Below are positions 43,743 through 53,100 of a DNA stretch of 64,000 bases, one piece after another. A program made the translations under genes and the position numbers. Position 1 is the first letter of the stretch. Each line of letters begins with the position of its first letter. The stretch is from JABSSA01 sp039960995 (GTDB lineage Bacteria; Pseudomonadota; Alphaproteobacteria; Rhodobacterales; Rhodobacteraceae). The stretch is taken from positions 248,001 to 312,000 of the forward strand of contig JBDVKF010000076.1 in assembly GCA_039960995.1 (NCBI GenBank). Reading direction: 5' to 3'. The notes under the pieces are model-generated. The model searched no databases, was not told the DNA's origin, and worked only from the letters and a program-made list of their open reading frames with translations.

Positions 43743-44669
43743 ATGAACAATTTCCTCGATATTCACACGACACCTGCCCAAGATCTGCGGGTCATGATCG
43801 ATCAAGCACGGCATATGAAAACGGCAAGGTTGGGACGACCACGAGGTGCGGCTGATGACGAACGGCCTTTGGATGGGCACGTTGTTGCATTGATCTTTGA
43901 AAAGCCGTCGACCAGAACGCGCGTGTCTTTTGATGTTGGTGTGCGTCAAATGGGGGGGCAAACCATGGTTTTGTCCGGCTCTGACATGCAGCTTGGGCAT
44001 GGCGAAACCATTGCGGATACGGCGCGGGTTCTGTCGCGCTATGTCGATCTGATCATGATCCGCACATTTGACGAAAGTGTATTGCAGGAAATGGCGGAAT
44101 TCGCGTCTGTTCCTGTGATCAATGGCCTGACGGATCGCACGCATCCCTGCCAAATTATGGCGGATGTCATGACCTACGAAGAGCATCGCGGACCGGTAAA
44201 GGGCGTAAAGGCTGTTTGGTGCGGCGACGGTAACAATGTCTGTGCGTCTGTCATGCATGCCGCCGCCAAGTTTGGATTTGATCTGACCTTTACAGGCCCG
44301 GCGCAGCTTGATCCCGAAGATGAATGGCAAAAACTGATGCGTGATGCGGGGCAGAAATTCATAGTCGAACGGGACGCTGAAAAAGCGGTGCAAGGCGCTG
44401 ACCTGATATTTGCAGATACATGGGTCAGTATGCATGACGCGCAATCTGCGCGAGAACGCCGCCACAACATGCTGCGCCCGTATCAAGTCAATGATGAATT
44501 GATGAGCCATGCCAAACCAGATGCCGTGTTCATGCATTGCCTTCCCGCACATAGGGAAGAAGAAGTAACGTCGTCTGTTATGGATGGTCCAAATTCCGTG
44601 ATTTTCGACGAAGCGGAAAATCGTTTGCATGCGCAAAAGGCGGTTATGCGTTGGTGTTTAGGTGTCTGA
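43743..44669 (+). CDS. argF: Ornithine carbamoyltransferase
   Basis: ArgF makes citrulline from ornithine and carbamoyl phosphate. The 308-residue product has the carbamoyl-phosphate loop S-T-R-T-R at 56-60, H-P-C-Q near 138, the ornithine-site region FTGPAQLDPEDEW, and the catalytic H-C-L-P-A-H-R near 273. Length and motifs are normal for the anabolic enzyme. It overlaps the panE-like gene by eight bases. Confidence 0.96.
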   Translation: MNNFLDIHTTPAQDLRVMIDQARHMKTARLGRPRGAADDERPLDGHVVALIFEKPSTRTRVSFDVGVRQMGGQTMVLSGSDMQLGHGETIADTARVLSRYVDLIMIRTFDESVLQEMAEFASVPVINGLTDRTHPCQIMADVMTYEEHRGPVKGVKAVWCGDGNNVCASVMHAAAKFGFDLTFTGPAQLDPEDEWQKLMRDAGQKFIVERDAEKAVQGADLIFADTWVSMHDAQSARERRHNMLRPYQVNDELMSHAKPDAVFMHCLPAHREEEVTSSVMDGPNSVIFDEAENRLHAQKAVMRWCLGV

Positions 44670-45648
44670 GCCTAAACGCATCGCTATTGCAGGGGCGGGG
44701 GCCATAGGCCTTTTCGTTGGTGGCCAGCTTTCTGCGGCTGGGCATGATGTAATCTTTCTGGGACGCAAGCGTTTAGCGGATGAAATTTCCTCAGCGGGCC
44801 TGCACCTTACGGATGTAGAAGGGCGCGCGGCTGATTTTGAAAGCATCACCTATGAAACAGATGCTGCTTGTTTGGCTGGGGCTGATGTTATTCTGGTGAC
44901 AGTGAAATCATCGGCAACCAGCGATATTGGGAAATCCATCAACCAATTTGCGCCATCTGCAAAGGTAATCAGCCTGCAAAATGGCTTGTCGAATGCCGAC
45001 ATGTTGCGCGCCGTGGCACCATTGGCCGATGTGCGATCAGGGGTCGTTGCTTTCAACGTCGTTCAAACCGGGCCCGGTATGTTTCGCAAAGCGACCAGTG
45101 GCGGGGTGCAGATCGAAGACGCAAGCGGGTCATTGGCGCGCGATTTGAATGTGCCGGGATTGCCGGTCGAATGCTTTGCAGATTTGAAATCGGTGCAGTG
45201 GGGCAAGCTGTTGGTCAATCTGAACAACGCTTTGAATGCCTTGTCTGGGGACACATTGCACAATCAATTGCAATCTCTCGAATGGCGACGGGTTCTGGCA
45301 GATCAAATGCAAGAAACGTTGACCGTACTGGGCGCAGCAGGCATCAAACCTGCACGTTTCACAGCGGCCCCAGCCGCTCTTGTTCCGTATATTCTGCGTT
45401 TGCCAACGCTGCTGTTTCGCCGCATCGCCTCACAAATGCTCAAGATCGATCCGGCAGCGCGATCATCGATGCAGGATGATCTACACCATGGTCGCCTGAC
45501 CGAGATTGACGCTTTACAGGGTGCAGTTCTGAAGCTAGCGCAGACACACAACGTGCCATGTCCTGTCATTCACCGGGTCGTGGATGCCATCAAAGCAGCG
45601 GAAAAGACCGAAGCCGGCGCGCCGCGGCTACAGCCATCTGAGATTTAG
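44662..45648 (+). CDS. 2-dehydropantoate 2-reductase (ketopantoate reductase family)
   Basis: A 328-residue NADPH-dependent reductase. The Rossmann motif G-A-G-A-I-G is at 11-16, then S-A-A-G-H-D-V, with NADPH-contact segment V-T-V-K-S-S-A-T; the catalytic Lys and Asn region reads WGKLLVNLNNALNALSG. PanE reduces ketopantoate to pantoate for CoA synthesis, but paralogues act on other 2-keto acids, so panE is only the likely name. GTG start at 44662 overlaps argF by eight bases; the 3' end overlaps the convergent hrpB by four. Confidence 0.85.
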   Translation: MSEPKRIAIAGAGAIGLFVGGQLSAAGHDVIFLGRKRLADEISSAGLHLTDVEGRAADFESITYETDAACLAGADVILVTVKSSATSDIGKSINQFAPSAKVISLQNGLSNADMLRAVAPLADVRSGVVAFNVVQTGPGMFRKATSGGVQIEDASGSLARDLNVPGLPVECFADLKSVQWGKLLVNLNNALNALSGDTLHNQLQSLEWRRVLADQMQETLTVLGAAGIKPARFTAAPAALVPYILRLPTLLFRRIASQMLKIDPAARSSMQDDLHHGRLTEIDALQGAVLKLAQTHNVPCPVIHRVVDAIKAAEKTEAGAPRLQPSEI

Positions 45649-48059
45649 GGTTTACGCCGCTTTGCGCGCAATGTCGGATCTGCTTGGGTTGGGTCTTCGG
45701 GCCAGGGGTGTTTGGGATACTGCCCACGCATGTCTTTGCGTACGTCTGCATAACTTTCCGCCCAAAACCCAGGAATGTCTTGGGTGACCTGAACGGGGCG
45801 CTGGGCGGGTGATAAAAGCGTAACCTGAAGCGGGACTTGGCCAACGACGGGGTGTTGCGTCACACCGAACATCTCTTGCAGACGCAGGCTGATCGCGGGC
45901 ACGCCTGCGCTGTAATCAATCGGCACGCTTCGACCCAAGGGGGTTACAAACTTTCCAGGCACGCGCGTATCAAGCGTTTGTTTCTGGGTCCAATCCAGTC
46001 GTGCTTCTAAAGCGGGCAAAATTTCAAATGCCTTCCAATCCGAAGCCGTGCGGACCCCAGTCAGATGCGGCAACAACCATTCGTCGATTGTTTGCAGCAG
46101 ATGCACATCGCTAAAATCGGGGAAATCAGCAGTCATCAAACGAGCACGGGACAGAAACCTCTCCGCTTTGGCAGAAGGGCGCAGACCCAATTGGCGCACA
46201 CCGTCCAACATCGCGATGGCAATTTGTTCGGGTGGCGCGTCTGTCCAGACCCGATCATCCAGCGCTATCGCCCCGAACCGTTCTTGTTGCCGAGTGACAA
46301 CTTGGTTTTCCCGACGGGACCATTCGCACAGATCGAACCACTTGATTTGGTCGGCATACAAGTGTCGCAATTCACTTTGTGCCAATGGAACGGCTTGCCT
46401 GATGCGCGCTTCACGGGTGTCGCCGTCCAAGTCGGTAACGACGATCAATTGTTGCCCGCTGAGGCCATCGCCATCTGGCAAGATCGCGCCTTTGCCACCG
46501 GACAACAGATAGCGCGGGGACTCCACCTTGCGTCTCACGCCGATGCGATCAGGATAGGCTAGGGCGGCCAAAACACCGATGCTTGCCTGCTCGCTGCCCT
46601 TCGTAAATTGCTTCAGGCGTTTGGCATCTTGGCGAATGCGCGAAACGACACCGCGATGAACCGCGTCTCCGAACTGTTCTGGTTTCGACAAAGCCCGTAT
46701 GCGCAGGTTCAAATCGGTGCCGCGGCCTCGCAGCGGGTCGCGCTCAGATAACAGTGCGGCCATGTCAGCGGCACCTTTGCCGCCCAGTTGAAGCATATGG
46801 GCCAGACGTGGGTGCAATGGCACTTTGGCCAGAATTTGGCCATGCGGCGTGATCCGGTTTTGATCATCCAACGCCCCCAGCATTCGAAGAACGGCTTGGG
46901 CCTCTTTGAACCGCCCGTCATGGGGTGGCGTGACAAACCGCAACCCATCCGGCGGCGTGCCCCAAAGCGCCAATTCCAGCGCAAAAGCGGTCAGATCACC
47001 GGCTTCAATCTCGGGTGGCGGAAAGCTGGCCAATGCACCGTCTTCGCCGCGTGTCCAAAGCTTGAAACAAGTGCCTGCTGTCACACGGCCTGCGCGTCCG
47101 GCGCGCTGTGTGGCTTCGGCGCGGGTTACGCGCTCTGTTACAAGGCGTGACATCCCAGATGACGCATCATACAAGGCACGCCGCGCACGCCCCCCGTCCA
47201 CCACAACTTGGATATCTGCAATTGTCAGGGATGTTTCCGCGATCGCTGTCGATAAAACGATTTTGCGTCGCCCTTTTGGTGCAGGTCGAATGGCGGCTTG
47301 TTGGGCTTTGAAATCCATTGCCCCAAACAAGGGCGCGATCAAGAATTCATCGGAAATAGCAGCACGCAAAGCAGATTCGGTGCGTCGAATTTCACCCTCA
47401 CCCGGCAAGAATGCCAAAACGCTGCCCTGCGTTGTGGCCAAGGCTTGTTGAATGACATCCGCCATCGCGGTTTCCAAACGGGCCGTCTTGGCCAAGGGGG
47501 CAGGCAACCAGATGGGTTCCACCGGAAAGCTGCGCCCCTCTGAGGTCAGGATCGGGGCGTTCATCCCCTGTGCGACGGGTTCTGCGTCCAAGGTTGCGGA
47601 CATGGCAAGCAACACCAGATCGTCGCGCAACGTGTCCGCAACCTCGAGACACAAGGCCAGACCAAGGTCAGCATTCAACGAGCGTTCGTGAAATTCGTCA
47701 AAGATGACCGCGCCAATACCCGGCAATTCAGCATCCGATTGCAGCATCCGTGTCAAAATACCTTCGGTGACAACTTCGATCTTAGTGCGCGCGCTTGTTC
47801 GCGCTTCGCCCCGAATACGATACCCAACGGTTTGCCCGACCTCTTCGCCTAATGTGTCCGCCATGCGTCCAGCTGCCGCGCGTGCAGCAAGGCGGCGGGG
47901 TTCCAACATGATGATGCGCCCTTTGACTATGTCCGCTTCAAGCATGGCCAGTGGCACACGTGTGGTTTTACCTGCACCCGGTGGGGCTTGCAGAACCGCA
48001 CGGCCATGCGCACGCACTGCGTCAATCAGGTCTGGCAATATGGCTTCTATCGGCAACAT
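45645..48059 (-). CDS. hrpB: ATP-dependent RNA helicase HrpB
   Basis: HrpB is a DEAH/RHA-type helicase; its physiological role in proteobacteria is not settled. The 804-residue product has Walker A PPGAGKT (residues 24-30 region), the D-E-F-H box in VIFDEFHERSLNADLG, the S-A-T motif, V-L-S-T-A-I-A-E-T-S-L-T and QRAGRAGR, then the winged-helix/ratchet and the HrpB-specific C-terminal domain (GVPAISLRLQEMFGVTQHP, PVQVTQDIPGFWAESY, RGQYPKHPWPEDP). Length is typical. Overlaps panE by four bases; divergent from meaB with 74 bases between. Confidence 0.95.
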   Translation of the reverse strand: MLPIEAILPDLIDAVRAHGRAVLQAPPGAGKTTRVPLAMLEADIVKGRIIMLEPRRLAARAAAGRMADTLGEEVGQTVGYRIRGEARTSARTKIEVVTEGILTRMLQSDAELPGIGAVIFDEFHERSLNADLGLALCLEVADTLRDDLVLLAMSATLDAEPVAQGMNAPILTSEGRSFPVEPIWLPAPLAKTARLETAMADVIQQALATTQGSVLAFLPGEGEIRRTESALRAAISDEFLIAPLFGAMDFKAQQAAIRPAPKGRRKIVLSTAIAETSLTIADIQVVVDGGRARRALYDASSGMSRLVTERVTRAEATQRAGRAGRVTAGTCFKLWTRGEDGALASFPPPEIEAGDLTAFALELALWGTPPDGLRFVTPPHDGRFKEAQAVLRMLGALDDQNRITPHGQILAKVPLHPRLAHMLQLGGKGAADMAALLSERDPLRGRGTDLNLRIRALSKPEQFGDAVHRGVVSRIRQDAKRLKQFTKGSEQASIGVLAALAYPDRIGVRRKVESPRYLLSGGKGAILPDGDGLSGQQLIVVTDLDGDTREARIRQAVPLAQSELRHLYADQIKWFDLCEWSRRENQVVTRQQERFGAIALDDRVWTDAPPEQIAIAMLDGVRQLGLRPSAKAERFLSRARLMTADFPDFSDVHLLQTIDEWLLPHLTGVRTASDWKAFEILPALEARLDWTQKQTLDTRVPGKFVTPLGRSVPIDYSAGVPAISLRLQEMFGVTQHPVVGQVPLQVTLLSPAQRPVQVTQDIPGFWAESYADVRKDMRGQYPKHPWPEDPTQADPTLRAKRRKP

Positions 48060-48133
48060 AGGCCCTCAATGCACGATGTCTTCGGTCAGGCCAACACTGG
48101 ACATTCGCACAAAGCTATCGGAAGACCTAAAGA

Positions 48134-49117
48134 ATGGACAATGCAGCACTGATGGATTTGGCCAATCGCGTGTCTCAAGGTGAACGACGCGCTCTGGCTC
48201 GGGCGATAACGCTGGTGGAAAGCGCGCGGGTAGATCACCGGGAAAAGGCTCGGTTTTTGTTGGACGCTTTGCCCAAAGATCGTCAGGCCTTGCGCGTCGG
48301 ATTGTCGGGCACGCCGGGCGTCGGGAAATCCACCTTCATCGAAAGCTTTGGCATGATGCTGACCGATCAGGGAATGCGCGTTGCAGTTTTGGCCGTCGAT
48401 CCCAGCTCGACTCGGTCTGGTGGGTCTATACTGGGTGACAAGACGCGTATGGACCGACTAAGCCGCGCACCAAATGCGTTTATCCGCCCATCCCCCAGTC
48501 AAAGCCATTTGGGGGGTGTTGCACGGCGCACGCGCGACGTGGTGAGATTATGCGAAGGGGCTGGTTTTGACATTGTTTTGGTCGAAACCGTGGGTGTTGG
48601 GCAATCCGAAACTGTCGTGGCCCAAGTGGCTGATCTGTTTTTATTGTTGCTTGCGCCTGCGGGAGGCGACGAATTGCAGGGCGTCAAACGAGGGATCATG
48701 GAAATCGCCGATATGATTCTTGTGAACAAGGCAGACGGCGATCTGAAACCCGCCGCGACCCGTACATGTGCCGATTATGCCGGTGCATTGCGCCTGTTGC
48801 GCAAACGCCCGCAAGACCCACAGGATTTTCCCAAAGCAATGATGGTCTCAGCCTTGTCTGAAACTGGTTTGTCTGAGGTTTGGCAGGAAATGATAGCTTT
48901 GGCCGATTGGCGCACCAGTCAGGGTATCTTTCAAACCACCCGCACAACACAGGCGCGTTACTGGTTCTTAGAAGACATCCGGCACGCGTTATTGGCCCAA
49001 ATGGAAACCCCCGCGATTAAGGACGAAATTGCGCTTCTTGCGCAGGCGATCGAGGCAGGTGACATGTCGCCGGGTGCTGCTGCGGACATTGTGCTGTCGC
49101 GTATCCGCGAAAACTGA
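48134..49117 (+). CDS. meaB: Methylmalonyl-CoA mutase-associated GTPase MeaB
   Basis: MeaB is a G3E-type GTPase chaperone that protects and gates cofactor loading of methylmalonyl-CoA mutase (or ethylmalonyl-CoA mutase). The 327-residue product has Walker A GTPGVGKS at 59-66, the following VLAVDPSSTRSGGSILGDKTRM, the base-2 segment VETVGVGQSE and the specificity motif NKAD. The mutase is not in the window. Known family length about 330. Start ATG 48134 could alternatively be the Met six codons later. Confidence 0.95.
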   Translation: MDNAALMDLANRVSQGERRALARAITLVESARVDHREKARFLLDALPKDRQALRVGLSGTPGVGKSTFIESFGMMLTDQGMRVAVLAVDPSSTRSGGSILGDKTRMDRLSRAPNAFIRPSPSQSHLGGVARRTRDVVRLCEGAGFDIVLVETVGVGQSETVVAQVADLFLLLLAPAGGDELQGVKRGIMEIADMILVNKADGDLKPAATRTCADYAGALRLLRKRPQDPQDFPKAMMVSALSETGLSEVWQEMIALADWRTSQGIFQTTRTTQARYWFLEDIRHALLAQMETPAIKDEIALLAQAIEAGDMSPGAAADIVLSRIREN

Positions 49118-49256
49118 CGGCCATGGCTTGACCACTCGTCCGATTCCCCCTAAAGCCAGCAAACGAATTTTGGCGTGCCGTCTTTGCGGCGCGGTCGTTA
49201 TTTGGGGAATGGGCAAGGGTCCAGACCAAATGACCAGCTGAGAAGAGGATAACCAG

Positions 49257-49547
49257 ATGTCGCGCGTATGCGAACTGAGCGGAAAAGGCCCAATGACTGG
49301 CAACAATGTCAGCCATGCCAAGAACAGAACAAGACGGCGGTTTTTGCCGAACCTGAATGACGTGACTTTGCAGTCCGAAACATTGGGTCGCGGCATCAAA
49401 TTGCGGATTTCGGCACATGCATTGCGCAGTGTTGACCACCGTGGCGGCTTGGACGCGTATCTTGCCAAAGCCAAGGACACTGAATTGTCGTCCAACGCGT
49501 TGAAAGTTAAAAAAGAAATCGCAAAGGCTCAGGCTGCAAGCGTCTGA
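49257..49547 (+). CDS. rpmB: 50S ribosomal protein L28
   Basis: A 96-residue L28 of alphaproteobacterial length. It starts SRVCELSGKGPMTGNNVSHAKNRTRRRFLPNL, with the characteristic G-K-x-x-x-x-G-N-x-x-S-H and the T-R-R-R-F-L-P-N-L; RISAHALRSVDHRGGLDAYL is the conserved middle. Ribosome site AGAGGATAACCAG is modest. It has its own strong terminator at 49569 and a 139-base upstream gap without a gene. Confidence 0.97.
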   Translation: MSRVCELSGKGPMTGNNVSHAKNRTRRRFLPNLNDVTLQSETLGRGIKLRISAHALRSVDHRGGLDAYLAKAKDTELSSNALKVKKEIAKAQAASV

Positions 49548-49568
49548 TCTTTCGAAATTGTGATGTCA

Positions 49569-49608
49569 CAACCCCGTCCACGGAGAGTGGGCGGGGTTGC
49601 TTCTTTTT
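49569..49608 (+). terminator. Rho-independent terminator of rpmB
   Basis: CAACCCCGTCCAC (49569-49581) pairs with GTGGGCGGGGTTG (49587-49599), 13 positions with one G-U, loop GGAGA, followed by CTTCTTTTT. It lies 22 bases after the rpmB stop. Confidence 0.93.
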
Positions 49609-49650
49609 GGCGCAATGCAATCTATTAAGGACCAAAGTATCTGGGCCCTA

Positions 49651-49989
49651 ATGCGATTTCTTGTCAATATCATCTTAGTTCTTGCGTTGATCTCAACGTC
49701 GCACAGCATGGCGCACGCGCGCAGTGCGGCTGCGCCTTTGGACCAGATAGTCATCTGTGTGGGCCAGGATCTGATCGTTGTCTATGTCGATGAAGACGGA
49801 CAACCGGTCGAAGCGCCGCAATACTGCCCAGAGTGTTGTTTGCATGCGGTGCCCGCCCCAGCGATGCCGCGCATCGCACGTCCGGCTTCTTTTTTCGATA
49901 CGCCACGTAATTTCTTAGACGAGCAATTTTTTGTCGGTGTGAGCTCGTCACATGACTTCCTGGCCCGCGCACCGCCATTGGTTGGTTAA
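49651..49989 (+). CDS. Small exported Cys-rich protein, DUF2946-like
   Basis: A 112-residue exported protein: signal peptide to about residue 24 (RFLVNIILVLALISTSHSMAHA), a short beta region VICVGQDLIVVYVDEDGQPVEA and the motif C-P-E-C-C, then a Pro-rich tail ending RAPPLVG. The layout (ICxxG, then CPxC) resembles DUF2946 proteins, which often sit beside copper genes. It is 41 bases before the PCu(A)C copper chaperone, so a copper-binding role is likely by context only. The start is uncertain: ATG 49651 begins the signal peptide but has no clear ribosome site; an upstream ATG lies inside the rpmB terminator. Confidence 0.72.
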   Translation: MRFLVNIILVLALISTSHSMAHARSAAAPLDQIVICVGQDLIVVYVDEDGQPVEAPQYCPECCLHAVPAPAMPRIARPASFFDTPRNFLDEQFFVGVSSSHDFLARAPPLVG

Positions 49990-50029
49990 GTCACAAACCC
50001 CAATGGATCCAATGACAGGAAGAAAATTG

Positions 50030-50506
50030 ATGAAACTGAAAAATGTGTTGATAAACGTTTCTGCAGCTGTGCTGCTTGGTACGACAGCGTTTGCAGGCGA
50101 TGCCAAAATCATGGTCGATGAGCCGTACGCGCGATCCACAAATCCTAAAGTTGCGGCTGCTTTCATGGGGCTGATGAACCATGCAGGCCAAGATGACCGC
50201 CTGATATCTGCAACGTCTGACATCGCTGAGCGAGTCGAACTGCATACGCATATTGAAGGCGACGACGGCATTGTGAAAATGACACCAGTCGAAGGCGGTA
50301 TCGCCGTTCCTTCCGAAGGATTGGCCCATCTCAAACGTGGGGGTGATCACATCATGTTCATGGGTGTTAACAAACCTCTGATCAATGGCGATGTCATCGA
50401 AGTCACGCTGACCTTTGAAAAAGCTGGCGAAGTTAAGCTGGAAATTCCTGTCGACAATGATCGTAAGCCAAAATCAGACGGGCATGGCGATCACAAGTCT
50501 CATTGA
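50030..50506 (+). CDS. PCu(A)C family periplasmic copper chaperone
   Basis: A 158-residue periplasmic protein that carries Cu(I) to the CuA/CuB site of cytochrome oxidase. After a signal peptide (residues about 1-22, ending TAFAG) comes the H-x10-M-x-x-H-x-M style site: E-L-H-T-H near 75, M at V-K-M-T-P, H in LAHLKRGGDHIMFMGV. A His/Lys-rich tail (DGHGDHKSH) is a typical metal scavenging end. ATG 50030 has an AGGAAG site. It probably forms an operon with the DUF2946-like gene just upstream. Confidence 0.92.
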   Translation: MKLKNVLINVSAAVLLGTTAFAGDAKIMVDEPYARSTNPKVAAAFMGLMNHAGQDDRLISATSDIAERVELHTHIEGDDGIVKMTPVEGGIAVPSEGLAHLKRGGDHIMFMGVNKPLINGDVIEVTLTFEKAGEVKLEIPVDNDRKPKSDGHGDHKSH

Positions 50507-50513
50507 TCCTGCT

Positions 50514-51212
50514 TTAGTCAGATTGTTCTAAAATTTGATCAACCCATTTCGGCACGGTGTCTGACGCTTTGCCGAAATGGGTCTCCGCAAACTGTGAAAC
50601 AACTTCCGAAGGGTCTAGGTTCAATTCAACCGTATGAGCTCCAGATCGAGCCGCCAATTGCACAAAACCTGCCGCAGGATACACATTGCCTGATGTTCCG
50701 ATGGCCACAAAAACATCTGCATTCAGCAACGCCCGCTCGATCCGTTCCATATGATATGGAATTTCTCCAAACCAAACGATGTCTGGGCGTGCCGCTTTGG
50801 CCGCGCATTTAGGGCAAGCTTCGCCCACATGCATCGTCAAAGGGGCAGGCCAGCGCGTTTCGCATTGCGCACAAAGCGCAGAATTCAACGCACCGTGCAT
50901 GTGAACGACATCCGGGCTCCCGGCTTTTTCATGCAGATCATCGACGTTTTGGGTCACCAAAAGCACATCGCCTGAATTCTGCTGCTGGAGCCGGGCCAAA
51001 GCTGCGTGGGCTGCATTAGGGATGGCCTCGGCAGCTTGACTGCGGCGTGCATTATAAAAATCGACCACCAATTGCGGATTGCGCGCATAGCCTTCTGGCG
51101 TTGCGACGTCTTCAATCCGATGCTGCGCCCACAGCCCCCCTTCATCCCGAAACGTACCAAGACCACTTTCAGCTGAAATGCCTGCGCCGGTCAGAATGAC
51201 AATATTGGACAT
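50514..51212 (-). CDS. cobB: NAD-dependent protein deacylase of the sirtuin (CobB) family
   Basis: A 232-residue sirtuin that removes acyl groups from lysines using NAD. It has GAGISAESGLGTFR, TQNVDDLHEKAG, the catalytic His in HMHGAL, and four zinc Cys in C-A-Q-C and C-P-K-C. D-F-Y-N-A-R-R contains the Y-x-x-R motif of Sirt5-like (class III) enzymes that prefer succinyl-lysine, so desuccinylase/deacetylase activity is predicted. ATG 51212 (SNIVILTGAG) with a GGGAGAG site is the true start; the frame is open another 91 codons upstream. Confidence 0.94.
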   Translation of the reverse strand: MSNIVILTGAGISAESGLGTFRDEGGLWAQHRIEDVATPEGYARNPQLVVDFYNARRSQAAEAIPNAAHAALARLQQQNSGDVLLVTQNVDDLHEKAGSPDVVHMHGALNSALCAQCETRWPAPLTMHVGEACPKCAAKAARPDIVWFGEIPYHMERIERALLNADVFVAIGTSGNVYPAAGFVQLAARSGAHTVELNLDPSEVVSQFAETHFGKASDTVPKWVDQILEQSD

Positions 51213-51267
51213 GATGCTCTCCCTTTGGTCTTTGCATTGCAAATGCGGCATGGCAGTGTCCAGTGTT

Positions 51268-51702
51268 ATGCGCGTTCTTTTTGTCTGCCTTGGAAATATC
51301 TGTCGCTCGCCCACAGCAGAGGCCGTTTTGTGCGCGCGTGCGCCGCATTGGCACATTGATAGCGCGGGCACCGCCGGTTGGCACATCGGCAAACCGCCAT
51401 ACGACCCGATGCAGCACGCGGCAAAAGCCAAAGGATATGCCATGGGTGATTTGCGCGCGCGCCAGCTGTCGGTGGAAGATTTCAAAGGGTTTGATCTGAT
51501 TCTGGGAATGGACGCAGAAAACCTGTCAGATATTAAATCGCTTGAACCGGCTGATGGCTTCGCGCGGATTGCGTGTTTTACGGATTATGTCGCAGATGCA
51601 GATCATGTGCCGGATCCATGTTACACGCGTGATTTTGACGGGGCGTTAGATCTGATAGAACGCTGCGCCGACGCCTTGATCGCCGCAGAGATACCTGGCT
51701 AG
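51268..51702 (+). CDS. Low molecular weight protein-tyrosine phosphatase
   Basis: A 144-residue phosphatase. The signature loop C-L-G-N-I-C-R-S is at residues 7-14 (nucleophile C7, R13) and the general-acid Asp lies in V-P-D-P-C-Y near residue 114. Start ATG 51268 gives the family N-terminus RVLFVCLGN; ATG 51250 would add six residues, and neither has a good ribosome site. Bacterial members act on protein tyrosine kinases of polysaccharide export or on stress proteins, and some are arsenate reductases; no specific role is shown here. Its first bases face the start of cobB. Confidence 0.88.
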   Translation: MRVLFVCLGNICRSPTAEAVLCARAPHWHIDSAGTAGWHIGKPPYDPMQHAAKAKGYAMGDLRARQLSVEDFKGFDLILGMDAENLSDIKSLEPADGFARIACFTDYVADADHVPDPCYTRDFDGALDLIERCADALIAAEIPG

Positions 51703-51703
51703 G

Positions 51704-52666
51704 TTACTCTTCCAGCAAGCAAAGTTCACCGGCCAGCCAAGGCAATTGGTGCAAGGCAGGTTCGATCATATGGGTTTGCACCAATCTTCGCATTGTCGCT
51801 GCCACATCCAATGGCACATCGCCCGCCCAATCCGCGCTGGCATAAAGCGAAATGGTCCGGGAAAATGGATTGAACGGCAAAGGGAAAGCAGCGACCTGAT
51901 CATGGAATCGGCCAGCGCGCATATAACCCAACGGTGTCGTAACCGCCCATCCAATACGCCGCGCTACCATCGCCATAAGCGCCAGATGCGACCCGACTTC
52001 GAACCGGTCATCAAAATCGAGCTTTTGCCGCGCCAAATGCGCCTCGATTTGCTGTCCGATAAGTTGGGCCTTTTCATACCGAAGAAATGGCAGACCTTTC
52101 GGGGCTTCGGTCAAGTTTGGGCCCGGAAACTGATCGCGCGGTGCGACAACAATGAACGGATCGCGTACCAACGGGTATTCGACGATCCCTTTGGAAACTG
52201 GTCCAGCGCTGGCAGAAATGGCGATATGCAACCGCTTGTCAGCAACCATGTCCAAAATCACGTGGCTGGGGGCTGTGATCAATTTGAACCGGCATCCCGT
52301 AAGGCTGTCCGCCAAAATGGTGACCAAACGTGGGGTTAAGTCATTTTCAAAATCGTCGATGATCCCAAGGGACAAGGATGGCAAATGGGCCAAATCCATG
52401 ACCGTCAGTTCAGATTGGGCCAGTCGCAGCTGCGACAACGACGCCTGAATGCGGGACAGGAATGTTTCGCCCGCCGGTGTCAGACGCATTGGACGTTTGC
52501 CGTGGTCCACCAGATCGACCGATAAAGCCGTTTCGAGATTGCGCAATTGTTGACTGACGGCAGGTTGGCTTAACCCGGTCAGTTCCGCCGTTTGCGCAAC
52601 GGACCCGCTGGATGCAAGCGCTTCAAAAACCTCGAGGCCACGCAAAGTAACGCCTTTTGCAAGCAT
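51704..52666 (-). CDS. LysR family transcriptional regulator
   Basis: A 320-residue LysR-type regulator: N-terminal winged helix-turn-helix (ALASSGSVAQTAELTGLSQPAVSQQLRNLE, residues about 14-45) and a periplasmic-binding-protein-like sensor domain. It sits back-to-back with nothing obviously regulated: its promoter faces the AT-rich gap to the right, and the phosphatase gene (other strand) converges with it. Ligand and targets are unknown. Confidence 0.9.
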   Translation of the reverse strand: MLAKGVTLRGLEVFEALASSGSVAQTAELTGLSQPAVSQQLRNLETALSVDLVDHGKRPMRLTPAGETFLSRIQASLSQLRLAQSELTVMDLAHLPSLSLGIIDDFENDLTPRLVTILADSLTGCRFKLITAPSHVILDMVADKRLHIAISASAGPVSKGIVEYPLVRDPFIVVAPRDQFPGPNLTEAPKGLPFLRYEKAQLIGQQIEAHLARQKLDFDDRFEVGSHLALMAMVARRIGWAVTTPLGYMRAGRFHDQVAAFPLPFNPFSRTISLYASADWAGDVPLDVAATMRRLVQTHMIEPALHQLPWLAGELCLLEE

Positions 52667-53100
52667 CCTTCAATCCGTTCACTATGTTTGTTTTTCTTGA
52701 AAGTAACCGTCGCAGATGCAAAAGAAAATAGGAATTTCTGAGCAATCAAATTTCAAAACAGTGAATATGGTCAGGGGCAACTGAATCCTTGTGCCGATAC
52801 AGCTAAACCAAGACGTAAATTGAGAATGGATATAGGAAAGGCGTAAACGCGGCCGATCTTCTAGAATTTTTAAACGTATGGGCGGATTGCGTATGCTAGG
52901 TGCAAAGGAGGAGCTAAAATGGAGGGCCAAGATGCAGGATTGTGGCATCTAATGTGACGCGACATCCAGTTTTTAGCTCATTAAGTGGTCCACGTAAAAA
53001 ATGTCTTCTGCAGGAAAGGATCCTCGGCGGAGAAAACAAAGGGCGAGATACTACACGTAGTAGGAATGTCCGCTTTTCGCAGGAAAAAGATCAAATCGGC
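52667..53100. other. AT-rich gap without a clear gene
   Basis: About 430 bases between the LysR gene and the GNAT gene, visibly richer in A/T than the flanking core genes. I see no known gene. It does contain AAAGGAGG followed seven bases later by ATG 52919, but that frame ends after 12 codons (MEGQDAGLWHLM), and TACTAC-AC-GTAGTA at 53047-53060. A plus-strand frame from 52942 continues antisense into the GNAT gene and is not believable. Confidence 0.55.
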
